Source: Sphingomonas xinjiangensis
Lineage (GTDB): Bacteria; Pseudomonadota; Alphaproteobacteria; Sphingomonadales; Sphingomonadaceae
Assembly: GCF_014199255.1 (NCBI RefSeq)
Contig: NZ_JACIJF010000002.1
Span: forward strand, 62,001-126,000
Length of the DNA: 64,000 nt
Reading direction: 5' to 3'
The translations under genes were made by a program, and so were the position numbers. The number at the start of each line of letters is the position of its first letter. Position 1 is the first letter of the stretch. The notes under the pieces were generated by a model, which was not told where the DNA came from, did not search any database, and worked only from the letters and a program-made list of their open reading frames with translations. Shown here piece by piece: positions 44,467 through 53,881 of this stretch.

Positions 44467-46719
44467 TCAAAAGCGGTTGTCGCGCGGAAATCCAGTTGGC
44501 GGCATGCGGCCCGCCGCCCCCCGCGCTGCGCGCCACGGTGTGACATCCGCCTCGCTGCGCACGCGGCCCTGCTCGCCACCCATACGCCAGCGCAGCCCTT
44601 CTGCCATTTTGAAGGTGACGAGGTCGGACAAGCCGCCGTCACGGTAGCGTTGCAGCTGCACGCCCTGCCCCCGCGCCAGTTCCGCAACTTCGGAAAGCGG
44701 GAAAACCACAAGCTTGCGATTGTCGCCGACCACTGCGACAGCATCGTCGTTCACGCCGATCTGCCGCACGATCTTCAAATGCGCACCCGTTCGCGGCGTT
44801 ACCACCTGCTTGCCCTTGCGGGTCTCGGCAATAACGTCCTCCGCCTTCACCACGAAGCCGCGCCCGTCGCTAGCCGCCACCAGAAGCCGCGTACCCGAAC
44901 TCGCGGGCAGCAAGTTCACGATCGTCCGATCGCCCTCCAGATCGATCATGAGCCGCACCGGTTCGCCAAAGCCGCGGCCACCCGGCAGCTTGTCGCCGGA
45001 CAGCGTGTAAAAGCGACCATTGTCTCCCGCGAGCAAGAGCTTGTCGGTCGTCTGGGCATGAAAGGCGAACAGCGGACCGTCGCCTTCCTTGAACTTGGCC
45101 GTATCCGCCGATGCAAGCTCGACATGCCCTTTCATCGCGCGAATCCAACCCCGCTGCGACAGGATTACGGTGATCGGCTCGCGCTCGATCATCGCCTCTA
45201 ACGGAATTTCTCGCGTGGGCGCCGCTTCCTTGATGTCGGTTCGTCTTTTGCCAAGCGGCGTATCCAATCCGTACCGCGCGATCATCTTGGCAAGGTCGCG
45301 CTTCATTCGCGTACGCTGTCGCCCATCGGAGGAAAGTAGCAGCTCCAGTTCGCCTTGCTCCTTCTCCAGTCCCTCTCGCTCTCGCCGCAACTCCATTTCC
45401 TCGAGCCTACGCAGCGAGCGCAGCCGCATATTTAGAATTGCTTCGGCCTGACGATCAGTCAGGTCGAATTCAGCCATCATGATTAGCTTGGGTTCATCCT
45501 CGGTGCGGATGATCTCAATGACGCGATCGAGGCTGAGGAAGGCCGTGATATAGCCGCCGACCAGTTCCAGCCGGTCGCCGATCCTGCTCAGCCGGTGCTC
45601 CGAACGGCGACGTAGCACCACGAATTGGTGATCGAGCCAGCCTGCGATCGCTTCCTGCAAGCTCATAACTCGCGGGGTGCGATTCTTGTCGAGCACGTTC
45701 AGGTTCAGCGGCACGCGCACTTCAAGATCACTCAACCGATATAGGCTGTTGATCAGGTCCTCTGCGCTGACGGTTCGGCTGCGCGGCTCCAGGACGACAC
45801 GGATGTCCTCGGCAGACTCGTCGCGAACATCGCCTAGAATGGGCAGCTTCTTGTCGTTGATAAGGGCTGCGATGCCCTCAATCAGCTTCCCCTTCTGTAC
45901 ACCATACGGGATTTCCGACACGACCAGATGCCAGCCGCCGCCCTTCTCGGCGACGCGTTCGATCTTGGCGCGGACGCGGAAGCTGCCACGCCCCGTCGCA
46001 TAGGCTTCGGCGATCCCGGCCGCATTGTCGGCAACGATGCCGCCGGTCGGGAAATCGGGCCCTTGCACGTAATCCAGTACATTCGCAGCAGGATTGTCAA
46101 TCAGCGCCACCGCCGCGCTCATAATCTCCGCGGCGTTGTGCGGCGGAATGCTGGTTGCCATGCCCACCGCGATCCCGGCCGCGCCGTTCGCGAGCAGATT
46201 TGGGAACAGACCGGGGAACAGCTCCGGCTCTTCTTCCTCACCATTATACGTCGGGCGGAAATCGACGGCATTTTCGTCCAGGCCGTTCATCAGATCGATG
46301 GCGACCTGTGTCAGACGCGCTTCGGTATAGCGGTAGGCAGCTGCGTTATCACCGTCGATATTGCCGAAATTGCCTTGCCCGTCGACCAATGGGTAGCGAA
46401 GCGCGAAAGTCTGCGCCAAGCGGACCATCGCGTCATACACCGACGCGTCGCCATGCGGATGATATTTGCCGATTACGTCCCCGACGACGCGCGCGCACTT
46501 CTTGTAGCCGCTGGCGGGATCCAAGCGCAGCAGGCGCATGGCCCAAAGCAGGCGCCGGTGTACCGGCTTCAATCCGTCGCGAACGTCCGGAAGCGACCGC
46601 GCAGTGATCGTTGACAGCGCATAGACCAAATAGCGCTCAGATAGCGCGCTGTCGAATGGAACGTCCGAGGCGCCAGATGCGTCGCCGGTCGCGTCGGGAT
46701 TGTCGGTGTCGAGAGTCAT
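44467..46719 (-). CDS. parC: DNA topoisomerase IV subunit A
   Basis: 750 residues. It opens [20 protein letters not shown], with [15 protein letters not shown], the quinolone region [18 protein letters not shown] (residues 83-100) and the catalytic Tyr131 in [10 protein letters not shown]. The C-terminal half contains a beta-pinwheel domain. ParC with ParE decatenates chromosomes. At the position of E. coli Ser80 this protein has Ala92, and Asp96 stands at Glu84. The length and [20 protein letters not shown] favour ParC over GyrA. Confidence 0.95.
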   Translation of the reverse strand: MTLDTDNPDATGDASGASDVPFDSALSERYLVYALSTITARSLPDVRDGLKPVHRRLLWAMRLLRLDPASGYKKCARVVGDVIGKYHPHGDASVYDAMVRLAQTFALRYPLVDGQGNFGNIDGDNAAAYRYTEARLTQVAIDLMNGLDENAVDFRPTYNGEEEEPELFPGLFPNLLANGAAGIAVGMATSIPPHNAAEIMSAAVALIDNPAANVLDYVQGPDFPTGGIVADNAAGIAEAYATGRGSFRVRAKIERVAEKGGGWHLVVSEIPYGVQKGKLIEGIAALINDKKLPILGDVRDESAEDIRVVLEPRSRTVSAEDLINSLYRLSDLEVRVPLNLNVLDKNRTPRVMSLQEAIAGWLDHQFVVLRRRSEHRLSRIGDRLELVGGYITAFLSLDRVIEIIRTEDEPKLIMMAEFDLTDRQAEAILNMRLRSLRRLEEMELRREREGLEKEQGELELLLSSDGRQRTRMKRDLAKMIARYGLDTPLGKRRTDIKEAAPTREIPLEAMIEREPITVILSQRGWIRAMKGHVELASADTAKFKEGDGPLFAFHAQTTDKLLLAGDNGRFYTLSGDKLPGGRGFGEPVRLMIDLEGDRTIVNLLPASSGTRLLVAASDGRGFVVKAEDVIAETRKGKQVVTPRTGAHLKIVRQIGVNDDAVAVVGDNRKLVVFPLSEVAELARGQGVQLQRYRDGGLSDLVTFKMAEGLRWRMGGEQGRVRSEADVTPWRAARGAAGRMPPTGFPRDNRF

Positions 46720-46918
46720 TTCACCACCGGTCTAGCAGGCCAAATGGGTCCAGGCCAACTGCGGGTGCCTCATCGCGAAATCAGGGCAAACCTGACGTGG
46801 CAAGCGTGATTGCGCGGACAGGACCGTTCCAGTATAGCCCCCGAACTTCCAAGCCCCGGCAGGCGCGCGGCAACTCCGTGCCGCCGCCGGGGCGCTGCTT
46901 TTCAGGGGTAAGAGCCGC

Positions 46919-47698
46919 ATGGCACGCCGCCGGCAAATCTACGAGGGCAAGGCCAAGATCCTGTATGAGGGTCCGGAGCCCGGCACGCTGATCCAGTACT
47001 TCAAGGACGATGCGACGGCCTTCAACGCCCAGAAAAAAGGCACCATCAACGGCAAGGGCGTACTCAATAATCGTATCAGCGAGCATGTCTTCACACTGCT
47101 TGGCGGGATAGGCATCCCGACACACTTCATCCGCCGTCTCAACATGCGCGAGCAACTCATTCGCCAAGTGGAGATCGTGCCGATCGAGGTGGTCGTGCGC
47201 AATGTCGTGGCCGGATCCCTGTCGAAGCGGCTGGGCATCGAGGAAGGCACGCCGCTGCCGCGAACGATCGTAGAATATTATTACAAGGACGATGCGCTCG
47301 GGGACCCGATGGTCACGGACGAGCACATCCTCGCTTTCGGCTGGGCGAATCAGGAAGAACTGCACGACATGGCCGACATGGCCATTCGGGTGAACGACTT
47401 CCTGTCCGGCCTATTCGCCGGCATCGGCATCCGTCTGGTCGACTTCAAGCTGGAGTTCGGCCGCATCTGGGACAACGACTATGGTCGGATCATCCTGGCC
47501 GATGAGATCAGTCCTGATGGCTGCCGCCTGTGGGACATTCAATCGGGTGAGAAGCTCGACAAGGACCGCTTCCGCCGCGATCTCGGCGGCGAGGTCGAAG
47601 CCTATCAGGAAGTCGCCCGGCGGCTGGGCTTGTTCCCCGAAGGCCCCGACTCGGCGGTGCTCGACTTGGAAAGCCACCGCAAGCTGCGGGGCAAGTGA
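46919..47698 (+). CDS. purC: Phosphoribosylaminoimidazole-succinocarboxamide synthase
   Basis: 259 residues (standard length). Motifs are [50 protein letters not shown] and [11 protein letters not shown]. It adds aspartate to CAIR in de novo purine synthesis. It begins the purC-purS-purQ cluster. A strong hairpin (47707-47738) separates it from purS. Confidence 0.96.
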   Translation: MARRRQIYEGKAKILYEGPEPGTLIQYFKDDATAFNAQKKGTINGKGVLNNRISEHVFTLLGGIGIPTHFIRRLNMREQLIRQVEIVPIEVVVRNVVAGSLSKRLGIEEGTPLPRTIVEYYYKDDALGDPMVTDEHILAFGWANQEELHDMADMAIRVNDFLSGLFAGIGIRLVDFKLEFGRIWDNDYGRIILADEISPDGCRLWDIQSGEKLDKDRFRRDLGGEVEAYQEVARRLGLFPEGPDSAVLDLESHRKLRGK

Positions 47699-47706
47699 TC
47701 GGCGGT

Positions 47707-47738
47707 TCCGGTCTCGCTATTTCTGTTGCGAGACCGGA
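47707..47738 (+). promoter_or_regulatory. Intercistronic hairpin between purC and purS
   Basis: TCCGGTCTCGC (47707-47717), a 10-base loop and an exact 11-bp complement (47728-47738). It lies in the 64-bp purC-purS gap. There is no T-run, so it is better explained as an mRNA processing or stabilising structure, or a Rho-linked attenuator, than as an intrinsic terminator. Confidence 0.5.
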
Positions 47739-47762
47739 CCTGCAGCGCCATAGGGCTCGGCC

Positions 47763-47993
47763 ATGAAGCTCCGCATCATCGTTTCGCTCAAGAACGGCGT
47801 GCTCGACCCCCAGGGCAAAGCCATCCAGCACGCGCTTTCCGGTCTCGGCTTTGACGGCGTCGATGATGTCCGCGCCGGTAAGATTTTTGAACTGGATGTC
47901 GCAGACACGACCACCGACGAAGCTGTGGATGAAATGTGCCGTAAGCTGCTCGCAAATACGGTGATCGAGAACTACCGGGTCGAACGGCTGTGA
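47763..47993 (+). CDS. purS: Phosphoribosylformylglycinamidine synthase subunit PurS
   Basis: 76 residues: [21 protein letters not shown] and [12 protein letters not shown]. PurS is the small bridging subunit that holds PurQ and PurL together in the split FGAM synthase. GTGA overlap with purQ couples the two; purL is not in the window. Confidence 0.96.
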   Translation: MKLRIIVSLKNGVLDPQGKAIQHALSGLGFDGVDDVRAGKIFELDVADTTTDEAVDEMCRKLLANTVIENYRVERL

Positions 47994-48655
47994 AGGCCGC
48001 GGTCATCGTCTTTCCGGGCTCGAATTGCGACCGCGATATCGCGACGGCGATCGAGGATGTGTCCGGAACCAAGCCGCAGATGGTGTGGCACGGTGACAGC
48101 GACCTGCCCGAAGGCTTGGACCTGATCGCCGTACCCGGCGGGTTCTCTTATGGCGACTATCTGCGCTGCGGCGCGATCGCCGCGCGGTCCCCTGTGGTCC
48201 GCTCTGTGGTGGAAGCCGCCGAGAAAGGCGTTCCTGTTATCGGTGTCTGCAATGGTTTTCAGATCCTGACCGAAACGGGGCTTCTGCCTGGGGCGCTGAT
48301 GCGCAATGCCGGGCTCGACTTTGTCTGCCGCGACGTCGCGCTTACTGTCGAAAACAGCCAGTCCATCTTCACCTCCGGATATAGGACAGGCGAGTCGATC
48401 ACCGTTCCCGTCGCGCATCATGACGGCAATTACTTCGCCGATCCCGAGACGCTCGAACGGATCGAGGGCGAAGGGCGCGTCGCCTTCCGCTATGGAGAGG
48501 CCGTGAATGGATCAGCGCGCAGCATCGCCGGACTGCTAAGCAAGGCCGGCAACGTCATCGGGATGATGCCGCATCCGGAGCGGCGCATCGAGGCCGCACA
48601 TGGGGGCACCGACGGTCGCCGCCTGTTCGAAGGTCTGCTCCGCGCCGTCGCCTGA
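47990..48655 (+). CDS. purQ: Phosphoribosylformylglycinamidine synthase, glutaminase subunit PurQ
   Basis: 221 residues, class I glutamine amidotransferase: FPGSNCDRD at the N-terminus, [16 protein letters not shown], nucleophile Cys in [11 protein letters not shown], and catalytic His/Glu in MMPHPERR. It delivers ammonia to PurL. The start is GTG overlapping the purS stop. Confidence 0.96.
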   Translation: MKAAVIVFPGSNCDRDIATAIEDVSGTKPQMVWHGDSDLPEGLDLIAVPGGFSYGDYLRCGAIAARSPVVRSVVEAAEKGVPVIGVCNGFQILTETGLLPGALMRNAGLDFVCRDVALTVENSQSIFTSGYRTGESITVPVAHHDGNYFADPETLERIEGEGRVAFRYGEAVNGSARSIAGLLSKAGNVIGMMPHPERRIEAAHGGTDGRRLFEGLLRAVA

Positions 48656-48905
48656 CCCGAGCACGCCCGCTTCGATCCAGCCAGCCAAGTCCGCGATCAC
48701 CGCTTCTTTGCCAAAGCCGGGCTCGCGCGCCCAGTGACGTCCAGGGCTTCTGCCCCAGGCGTGACCGGAAGCCTTCCAAAAACCTGCCGCTATAGGCACC
48801 AGTTTGTGACGAACCGAGGCCTCAGCCTGCGACCTGGCTCAAGCGCGCAGCTTTGAGCTCGGCAATCCGGTTCTCGCGCTCTCAGCTTCATGCTCTGTCA
48901 AAAGG

Positions 48906-49652
48906 TCAAAGGCGCGCCGCGAACGGAGTGAAGTTGGTGCCGCGATCATATACGTCGATGCCTTCGCGGCGCTTCAGGAAGCCGACAATGGCGTAGGTGA
49001 CGGGCGTGAGCACCACTTCCCAGGCGACCTTCAGCGCCCATTGTGTGAACAGCACGGTGAGCACCAACTCGCTGGTCCACCCGGCAGCACCCAGGAACGC
49101 AAGCGGATAAAAGATCAGGCTGTCGATCCCCTCTCCGGCGATGGTCGAACCGATCGTGCGCGCCCACAGCATACGCCCTTGTGTCAGCAGCTTCATGCGA
49201 GCGAGCACATAGGAATTGACGAACTCGCCAGCCCAGAAGGCGCAAACCGACGCCAGAACGATCCGCGGCACCTGACCGAAGATCGTCTGATACGCCGCTT
49301 GGTTATTCCAACCAGGCGCCGGCGGCAGGGCCACGACCACCCAGGACATGAAGGCCATGAACAGCACGGCGATGGTACCCGCCCAGATTACCCGGCGAGC
49401 ACGGGCATAGCCATAGACCTCGGTCAGGACGTCGCCGATCACATAGGACACGGGAAAGAACAGGATGCCCGCACCGAACGGCCACTGACCGACCCCCGGC
49501 AGCCAGACCTGCGCCACCTTGCCTGCCCCCAGCACGTTGGAGAGCAGAATGATGGCCACGAATGCCGCCATCACGAAATCATAATATCGCATGTCGCCGC
49601 TGCCGAGGTCGCGCGCAGCGACCGACACCGGCTGGGATGTCAGCTGCGTCAT
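48906..49652 (-). CDS. Queuosine precursor transporter (VUT/YhhQ family)
   Basis: 248 residues with about six membrane helices, for example FVMAAFVAIILLSNVLGAGK, LFMAFMSWVVVALP and VLTVLFTQWALKVAWEVVLTP. Family marks include FPVSYVIGDVLTEVYGYARAR and WARTIGSTIAGEGIDSLIFYP. It imports queuine or preQ precursors for tRNA modification. No preQ1-riboswitch-like structure was seen in the short leader. The stretch 48656-48905 downstream holds no supported gene. Confidence 0.9.
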   Translation of the reverse strand: MTQLTSQPVSVAARDLGSGDMRYYDFVMAAFVAIILLSNVLGAGKVAQVWLPGVGQWPFGAGILFFPVSYVIGDVLTEVYGYARARRVIWAGTIAVLFMAFMSWVVVALPPAPGWNNQAAYQTIFGQVPRIVLASVCAFWAGEFVNSYVLARMKLLTQGRMLWARTIGSTIAGEGIDSLIFYPLAFLGAAGWTSELVLTVLFTQWALKVAWEVVLTPVTYAIVGFLKRREGIDVYDRGTNFTPFAARL

Positions 49653-49710
49653 GCCTTCGGTATGATACCGGTTCCGCTCAAGCGCAATCCGCGCTATTGC
49701 GCCGCGGCAC

Positions 49711-49787
49711 GCGCCCGTAGCTCAGTTGGATAGAGCACGAGCCTTCTAAGCTTGGGGCCGCTGGTTCGAATCCAGCCGGGCGCGCCA
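49711..49787 (+). tRNA. tRNA-Arg (anticodon TCT)
   Basis: A 77-nt cloverleaf with acceptor GCGCCCG/CGGGCGC, anticodon stem CGAGC/GCTTG around loop CTTCTAA (anticodon TCT, reading AGA/AGG), T-loop TTCGAAT and encoded CCA. Its acceptor and D-arm match those of tRNA-Arg(ACG) at 16939, consistent with paralogy. No integrase lies beside it. Confidence 0.97.
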
Positions 49788-49885
49788 AAAACTAAATTTG
49801 ACCTCGCACGCAATTAATTGACACCACAGAGGTGGGCGCCACTATCTCTTCACCGGCTCGCGGGCGGCGACGTGAACGCCAAGGA

Positions 49886-50497
49886 TCAGTTGATCCGCGC
49901 GAGCGTCACCATCCGCACGAGATCAGACAGAGTCTTCGCCTGCATCTTCATCATCACGTTTGCGCGATAGACTTCGACGGTGCGTGCGCTGATGCCAAGA
50001 TCGTAGGCGATCGCCTTGTTGGCCTCACCCTTCGCGAGCCCTTCCATAACTTCCCGCTCGCGACCGCTCAGCCCGGCGATGCGATCAACGATCGTTTGCC
50101 GCTCCGCCTGTGCCGCTTCACTGCCCGCGCGCCGCGCGAGCGCCCTTTGGATCGCGGCGAGCATGATTTGCTCGTCGAACGGCTTTTCGATAAAGTCGGC
50201 GACGCCAGCGTGCATCGCCTGGATCGCCAGCGGCACATCGGCGTGGCCCGTGATCACGATCACCGGCACATCGGTGCCGCGCCGGTTCATCTCCTCGACG
50301 AGTTCGATACCGCTCCGCCCCGGCATGCGGACATCCGTGACGACGCACCCACCGGCCAGCGGCGGGGATGCGGCCAAGAAGGCGTCGGCGGAAGCGAACG
50401 AGCGCACGCGGATGCCCGCGCAGTCGAGCAGGAACTCGAGCGAATGCCGCGCACCATCGTCGTCGTCGATCACATAGACGATTGGTTCACTCGCCAT
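49886..50497 (-). CDS. fixJ: FixJ-type response regulator
   Basis: 203 residues: receiver domain with [17 protein letters not shown], phospho-acceptor Asp in [13 protein letters not shown] and Lys in [10 protein letters not shown]; a LuxR-type HTH with [20 protein letters not shown] and [15 protein letters not shown]. Activated FixJ turns on low-oxygen genes. It overlaps fixL by 11 bp, and the kinase comes first in the transcript. A nearby fixK gene is not present in the window. Confidence 0.93.
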   Translation of the reverse strand: MASEPIVYVIDDDDGARHSLEFLLDCAGIRVRSFASADAFLAASPPLAGGCVVTDVRMPGRSGIELVEEMNRRGTDVPVIVITGHADVPLAIQAMHAGVADFIEKPFDEQIMLAAIQRALARRAGSEAAQAERQTIVDRIAGLSGREREVMEGLAKGEANKAIAYDLGISARTVEVYRANVMMKMQAKTLSDLVRMVTLARIN

Positions 50498-52019
50498 CGT
50501 AGAGCTCCTCCTGGCCAATCCGCTGCAGCGTGAAGCCGAACAATGCTCCCCCGCCGTCACCCGCTCCCGTCCAGATATGGCCGCCATGGGCCTCAACGAT
50601 CGTGCGTGAGATCGACAGGCCAACTCCCATCCCCGTGCGCTTGGTAGTGACGAACGGCTGAAACAGCCGCTCGGCAACTTCCGCATCGATCCCCGGGCCG
50701 GTGTCGGTGACGGTCACCTGGGCCATGTTGGCGTCTGCCGGCGCTATTGCGATGCTGAGCGCGCGGCGCTGCGACTGGGCGTCGGTCATGGCATCCACGG
50801 CATTACGCACTAGGTTCAGCACCACCTGCTGGATCTGCACTTTGTCCGCGAGCACGAGGTCAATATCCGGACTGAAGTCGAACCGAACGCGAATGCCGTA
50901 CTCCTTAGCGCCCACGAGCGCCAGGGCACTGGCCTCCTCCACCAGCTTTGGTAGGCTCTCAACCGCGCGCTCGGTCTCGCCGCGAGCGACGAACTCGCGC
51001 AAGCGCCGGATGATGTCGCCGGCACGCAGTGCCTGCTCGCCCGCGCGTTCTACGGCGTCACTGACGCGCTCCAGCGGAACCTCTTCGCGCGCGAGGAGCA
51101 TGCGGCTGCCTTGCATGTAATTAGCGATCGCGGAAAGCGGCTGGTTCAGTTCGTGCGCCAGCGCCGATGCCATCTCGCCCAGCGCCGTGAGCCGCGAGAC
51201 GTGGACCAGCTCGTTCTGCAGTTCCTGCAGCCGAGCCTCGGCCTCCTGACGGTCCGTCAGGTCACGGATGAAGCCGGTGAAGTGGCGCAGCCCGGTCACG
51301 TTCATCTCGCCCACCGCAAGCTCGAGCGGGAAGGTAGACCCGTCCTTGCGCTGCCCGACCACCACCCGCCCCTTGCCGATGATCCGCTTCTCACCCGTTT
51401 GGTAATAGCGCTGCAGATAACCGTCATGAGCAGTGCGATAGGGATCGGGCATCAACATGCTGACATTGCGACCGCGGATTTCGTCGGCTTCCCAGCCGAA
51501 CATACGCTCGGCCGCCGGGCTGAAATCGCGCACGAGCCCGCCCTCGTCGATCACCACGATGGCATCGGGCACCGTATCCAACACTGAACGCAAATGTGCC
51601 TCGCGGCGCGCCAGACCGGCGGTCACGGTCTCCGCCTCGGCGCGCGCACGCTGGAACCATTCGCCGCCGAGAGCGACTGCAAAGCCGATCACCACGAATG
51701 CTCCGGCCGCGATCAGGCTAGGCACGGCGACCGGACCGATCATGCGATCACACCAAATGCCCGCGGCGGCGCCGGCCAAGCTCGCCGCAACTCCGGCACG
51801 CAGGCCGGAAAGCGCGCTGGCGACGACCACCGCCGGAACGAAGAAGATGTAGGTCGCCCGCTGGCCCAACTCCGCCGCGAAGGCGATCCGCACGCTGGCG
51901 CCGAGCGCGACCGCGATCATGGTCAACATCAGCGTCACGAGCAAAGGCGGGGACGGGAGCATGGTGTGCAGAAACTGGTGCCGCTTTGAAGTCACGCTAT
52001 CCTTCATGCCCAAGGCCAT
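50487..52019 (-). CDS. fixL: Oxygen-sensor histidine kinase FixL
   Basis: 510 residues: several N-terminal membrane helices (about 25-120), a heme PAS domain (about 143-255), and a kinase with H-box [17 protein letters not shown] plus ATP-binding GMGVGLSIS. The heme-proximal histidine is conserved (His198 in [11 protein letters not shown]), as are Arg204 and the oxygen-contacting Arg218 (GKGRVV); Arg212 replaces Bradyrhizobium His214. Oxygen binding inhibits FixL kinases, so the kinase would be active in low oxygen. It is divergent from the alternative oxidase gene. Confidence 0.92.
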   Translation of the reverse strand: MALGMKDSVTSKRHQFLHTMLPSPPLLVTLMLTMIAVALGASVRIAFAAELGQRATYIFFVPAVVVASALSGLRAGVAASLAGAAAGIWCDRMIGPVAVPSLIAAGAFVVIGFAVALGGEWFQRARAEAETVTAGLARREAHLRSVLDTVPDAIVVIDEGGLVRDFSPAAERMFGWEADEIRGRNVSMLMPDPYRTAHDGYLQRYYQTGEKRIIGKGRVVVGQRKDGSTFPLELAVGEMNVTGLRHFTGFIRDLTDRQEAEARLQELQNELVHVSRLTALGEMASALAHELNQPLSAIANYMQGSRMLLAREEVPLERVSDAVERAGEQALRAGDIIRRLREFVARGETERAVESLPKLVEEASALALVGAKEYGIRVRFDFSPDIDLVLADKVQIQQVVLNLVRNAVDAMTDAQSQRRALSIAIAPADANMAQVTVTDTGPGIDAEVAERLFQPFVTTKRTGMGVGLSISRTIVEAHGGHIWTGAGDGGGALFGFTLQRIGQEELYDGE

Positions 52020-52036
52020 CCCGCAAGCCCACCTCC

Positions 52037-52065
52037 GGTAAGGCCCTTAGGGTAAGCGCGGTAGG
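52037..52065. promoter_or_regulatory. Candidate FixJ/response-regulator sites between fixL and the alternative oxidase gene
   Basis: The 127-bp divergent gap contains GGTAAG at 52037 and 52051, GGTAGG at 52060, and the perfect interrupted palindrome CTTAGGGTAAG (52046-52056). No FNR/FixK box (TTGAT-N4-ATCAA) is visible. The clustered GGTA repeats could be LuxR-type regulator sites. Position and symmetry are the only evidence. Confidence 0.35.
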
Positions 52066-52146
52066 GACAACATCCAAATTCCACGACCGGCATCACCGGC
52101 ATAGATGCAGCGCCAGACGAAACGCACGCACTACCGGAGATCTGCA

Positions 52147-52836
52147 ATGACCCCGCCGTTCATTGACCTTAGCGTCCATCACCAGCCCAAAGGTCTTTCG
52201 GACCGGATCGCCTTTGGCTTCACCAAGATGCTGCGCTGGACCGCCGACACCTTCTTTGCCGAGCGCTACGGCCATCGCGCCGTTGTACTTGAGACCGTCG
52301 CGGCAGTGCCAGGGATGGTCGGCGCCACAATCAACCACCTCGCCTGCCTTCGCCGCATGTGCGACGATAAGGGTTGGATCAAGACGCTCATGGACGAGGC
52401 CGAGAATGAGCGGATGCATCTGATGACCTTCATCGAGATCGCCAAACCAACGTGGTTCGAGCGCGCGGTGATCATCGGTGTGCAGTGGGTGTTCTACCTC
52501 TTTTTCTTCGGCCTCTATCTCGTCAGCTCCAAGACCGCGCACCGCGTCGTCGGCTATTTCGAGGAGGAAGCGGTGATCAGCTACACGCACTATCTCGCCG
52601 AGATCGACGAAGGCCGCAGCGCCAACGTTCCGGCACCCGAGCTCGCGAAGATGTATTGGGGGCTGCCCGAGCATGCGACCTTGCGCGACGTAGTGCTCGT
52701 GGTCCGCGCCGACGAAGCCCATCACCGCGACGTGAACCACAGCTTCGCCAATGAACTGGGCGGCCTGCCCAGCGGCGAAGTGGCCGCCTGCCCGCCGCAC
52801 GTCGCGCTGGAACCGATCTGGAAGAAGGTAGCCTGA
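52147..52836 (+). CDS. Alternative oxidase (diiron ubiquinol oxidase)
   Basis: 229 residues. It has the diiron ligand set of AOX: Glu49 ([11 protein letters not shown]), Glu88 and His91 ([10 protein letters not shown]), one of Glu139-141 ([13 protein letters not shown]), Glu190 and His193 ([11 protein letters not shown]). AOX oxidises ubiquinol directly with O2, reducing it to water without proton pumping, and resists cyanide and NO. Bacterial AOX occurs in a few lineages, including sphingomonads. The start at 52147 is the ATG after CCGGAGA. It is divergent from fixL. Confidence 0.92.
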   Translation: MTPPFIDLSVHHQPKGLSDRIAFGFTKMLRWTADTFFAERYGHRAVVLETVAAVPGMVGATINHLACLRRMCDDKGWIKTLMDEAENERMHLMTFIEIAKPTWFERAVIIGVQWVFYLFFFGLYLVSSKTAHRVVGYFEEEAVISYTHYLAEIDEGRSANVPAPELAKMYWGLPEHATLRDVVLVVRADEAHHRDVNHSFANELGGLPSGEVAACPPHVALEPIWKKVA

Positions 52837-52850
52837 TCAGGAAAGTATCA

Positions 52851-52880
52851 AAGGCAGGGCTGCGCGAGCGGCCCTGCCTT
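52851..52880 (+). terminator. Hairpin between alternative oxidase and globin genes
   Basis: A perfect 10-bp stem AAGGCAGGGC (52851-52860) with GCCCTGCCTT (52871-52880), 10-base loop, 14 bp after the oxidase stop. It could be a partial terminator or leader structure lowering globin expression; only two T residues end the stem. Confidence 0.5.
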
Positions 52881-52919
52881 CGCCATGCTGATCAGCAACG
52901 TGTTTACAAGAGGGGGACC

Positions 52920-53300
52920 ATGACGACCGAAATCACCGAAGACGATATCGCCAGCTTGGTCCCGGCCTTCTACGCGCGTGTCCGGCAGGACGACCTTCTC
53001 GGCCCAATCTTCGACGGCGCGATTGAGAACTGGCCGCATCATCTCGAGAAGCTGAAGGCTTTTTGGTCCTCCGTCATGCTCACCAGCGGGCGCTACAAGG
53101 GCCAACCGATGACAGCCCATGTTCGCCACGAACAGCACATGACGCGCGAGAACTTCGCCCGGTGGCTAACTATCTGGAAACAGACAAGCAACGAACTTCT
53201 CGAAGCGGAGAAGGCCGCCTCGTTCCAGGAACGAGCAGACCGGATTGCCGAGAGCCTGCAGCTGGGCGTCCAGTTCTACCGTAACAAGAGCGCGGCATGA
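52920..53300 (+). CDS. Group III truncated hemoglobin
   Basis: 126 residues: LVPAFYARVRQDDLLGPIFDG at the start, then ENWPHHLEKLKAFWSSVML with the B/E-helix region, HVRHEQHMTRENFARWLTIW containing the proximal heme histidine region. Group III (trHbP) globins bind O2 and NO and are implicated in NO detoxification or redox sensing. It lies behind the alternative oxidase, so both would serve respiration under NO or low O2. The stop overlaps a DUF1971 fragment start (ATGA). Confidence 0.9.
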   Translation: MTTEITEDDIASLVPAFYARVRQDDLLGPIFDGAIENWPHHLEKLKAFWSSVMLTSGRYKGQPMTAHVRHEQHMTRENFARWLTIWKQTSNELLEAEKAASFQERADRIAESLQLGVQFYRNKSAA

Positions 53301-53375
53301 CTGACCAGCTCTCGGAAGGTGCGAAGCTTCACAAGCGCACCGCGACCTTCACTGAAGCGAGCGTGCCTTCCGCAT
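53297..53375 (+). pseudogene. 5' fragment of a DUF1971 gene
   Basis: The frame from ATG 53297 begins TDQLSEGAKLHKRTATFTEA, resembling the N-terminus of DUF1971 (TehB/YeaR-like) cupin-type proteins (KRTATFTEASVP), then loses resemblance near 53370. The frame stays open to about 53524, but with Arg/Ser-rich, non-family sequence. The family is about 90-100 residues. ATGA coupling to the globin gene suggests it was once expressed with it. The rest of the gap to 53599 shows nothing recognised. Confidence 0.5.
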
Positions 53376-53599
53376 GTGAACGATCCTCAACCCCGCGTCA
53401 TACGCCGCGATCGCGCCGATTATATTGCATCGCGAGGAGCCGCTTGGTGCGGCTTTATCCCGGGTCGCGTTCTACCGGCAGGTTCCAGTTCCATCGGGGC
53501 ATCGGCCCCATCCCTCGCCATTAGCGAGCTCGGGGCCGACGGCACTCGGCCAGCCTTAACGATCACAGCATCCAGCTGCCCCAGGTACCAAGTCGTTTG

Positions 53600-53848
53600 C
53601 TATTTCTTGTCCTTGCTGTCCTTGCGATTGCCACGCCAGTACATCAGTCCCGCTACCACGGCGGCTGAGCCGACGCCCACAGCGGCTCCGATGCCGAGCT
53701 GGCGCGAGGATGCCGTCCGACGCTTCCGGGCTTCGGCGGCCTCCCGCGCAGCCTTCACTGCTTCGCCTTCACCTTTATGATCATGCGGCGCTTCTTCGAC
53801 GGGATACGGGGACTGGTTGCCCATTGGCACGGGAGGTTGCTTGCTCAT
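53600..53848 (-). CDS. Small hypothetical protein with a C-terminal membrane segment
   Basis: 82 residues: hydrophilic, Lys/Glu-rich N-terminal part (KAAREAAEARKRRTASSRQ), one membrane helix LGIGAAVGVGSAAVVAGLMY near the C-terminus, and a basic tail KDSKDKK. It is probably a single-pass inner membrane protein. AGGAACC precedes the ATG. Function unknown. Confidence 0.72.
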   Translation of the reverse strand: MSKQPPVPMGNQSPYPVEEAPHDHKGEGEAVKAAREAAEARKRRTASSRQLGIGAAVGVGSAAVVAGLMYWRGNRKDSKDKK

Positions 53849-53881
53849 GAGGGTTCCTAACGCGTCTGCCCGGTGGAGGTT

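Noticed and set aside
45928..46614. Plus-strand 228-codon frame opposite parC
   Set aside because: Antisense of a strongly conserved gene region including the ParC active site; no ribosome binding site or family.
48656..48905. Minus-strand open frame after purQ (about 48536-48799)
   Set aside because: No family resemblance, no ribosome binding site, and it overlaps the end of purQ; could be remnant sequence but cannot be supported.
52020..52146. FNR/FixK box in the fixL-AOX gap
   Set aside because: No TTGAT-N4-ATCAA-like sequence is present; only weaker GGTA repeats were kept as a candidate.
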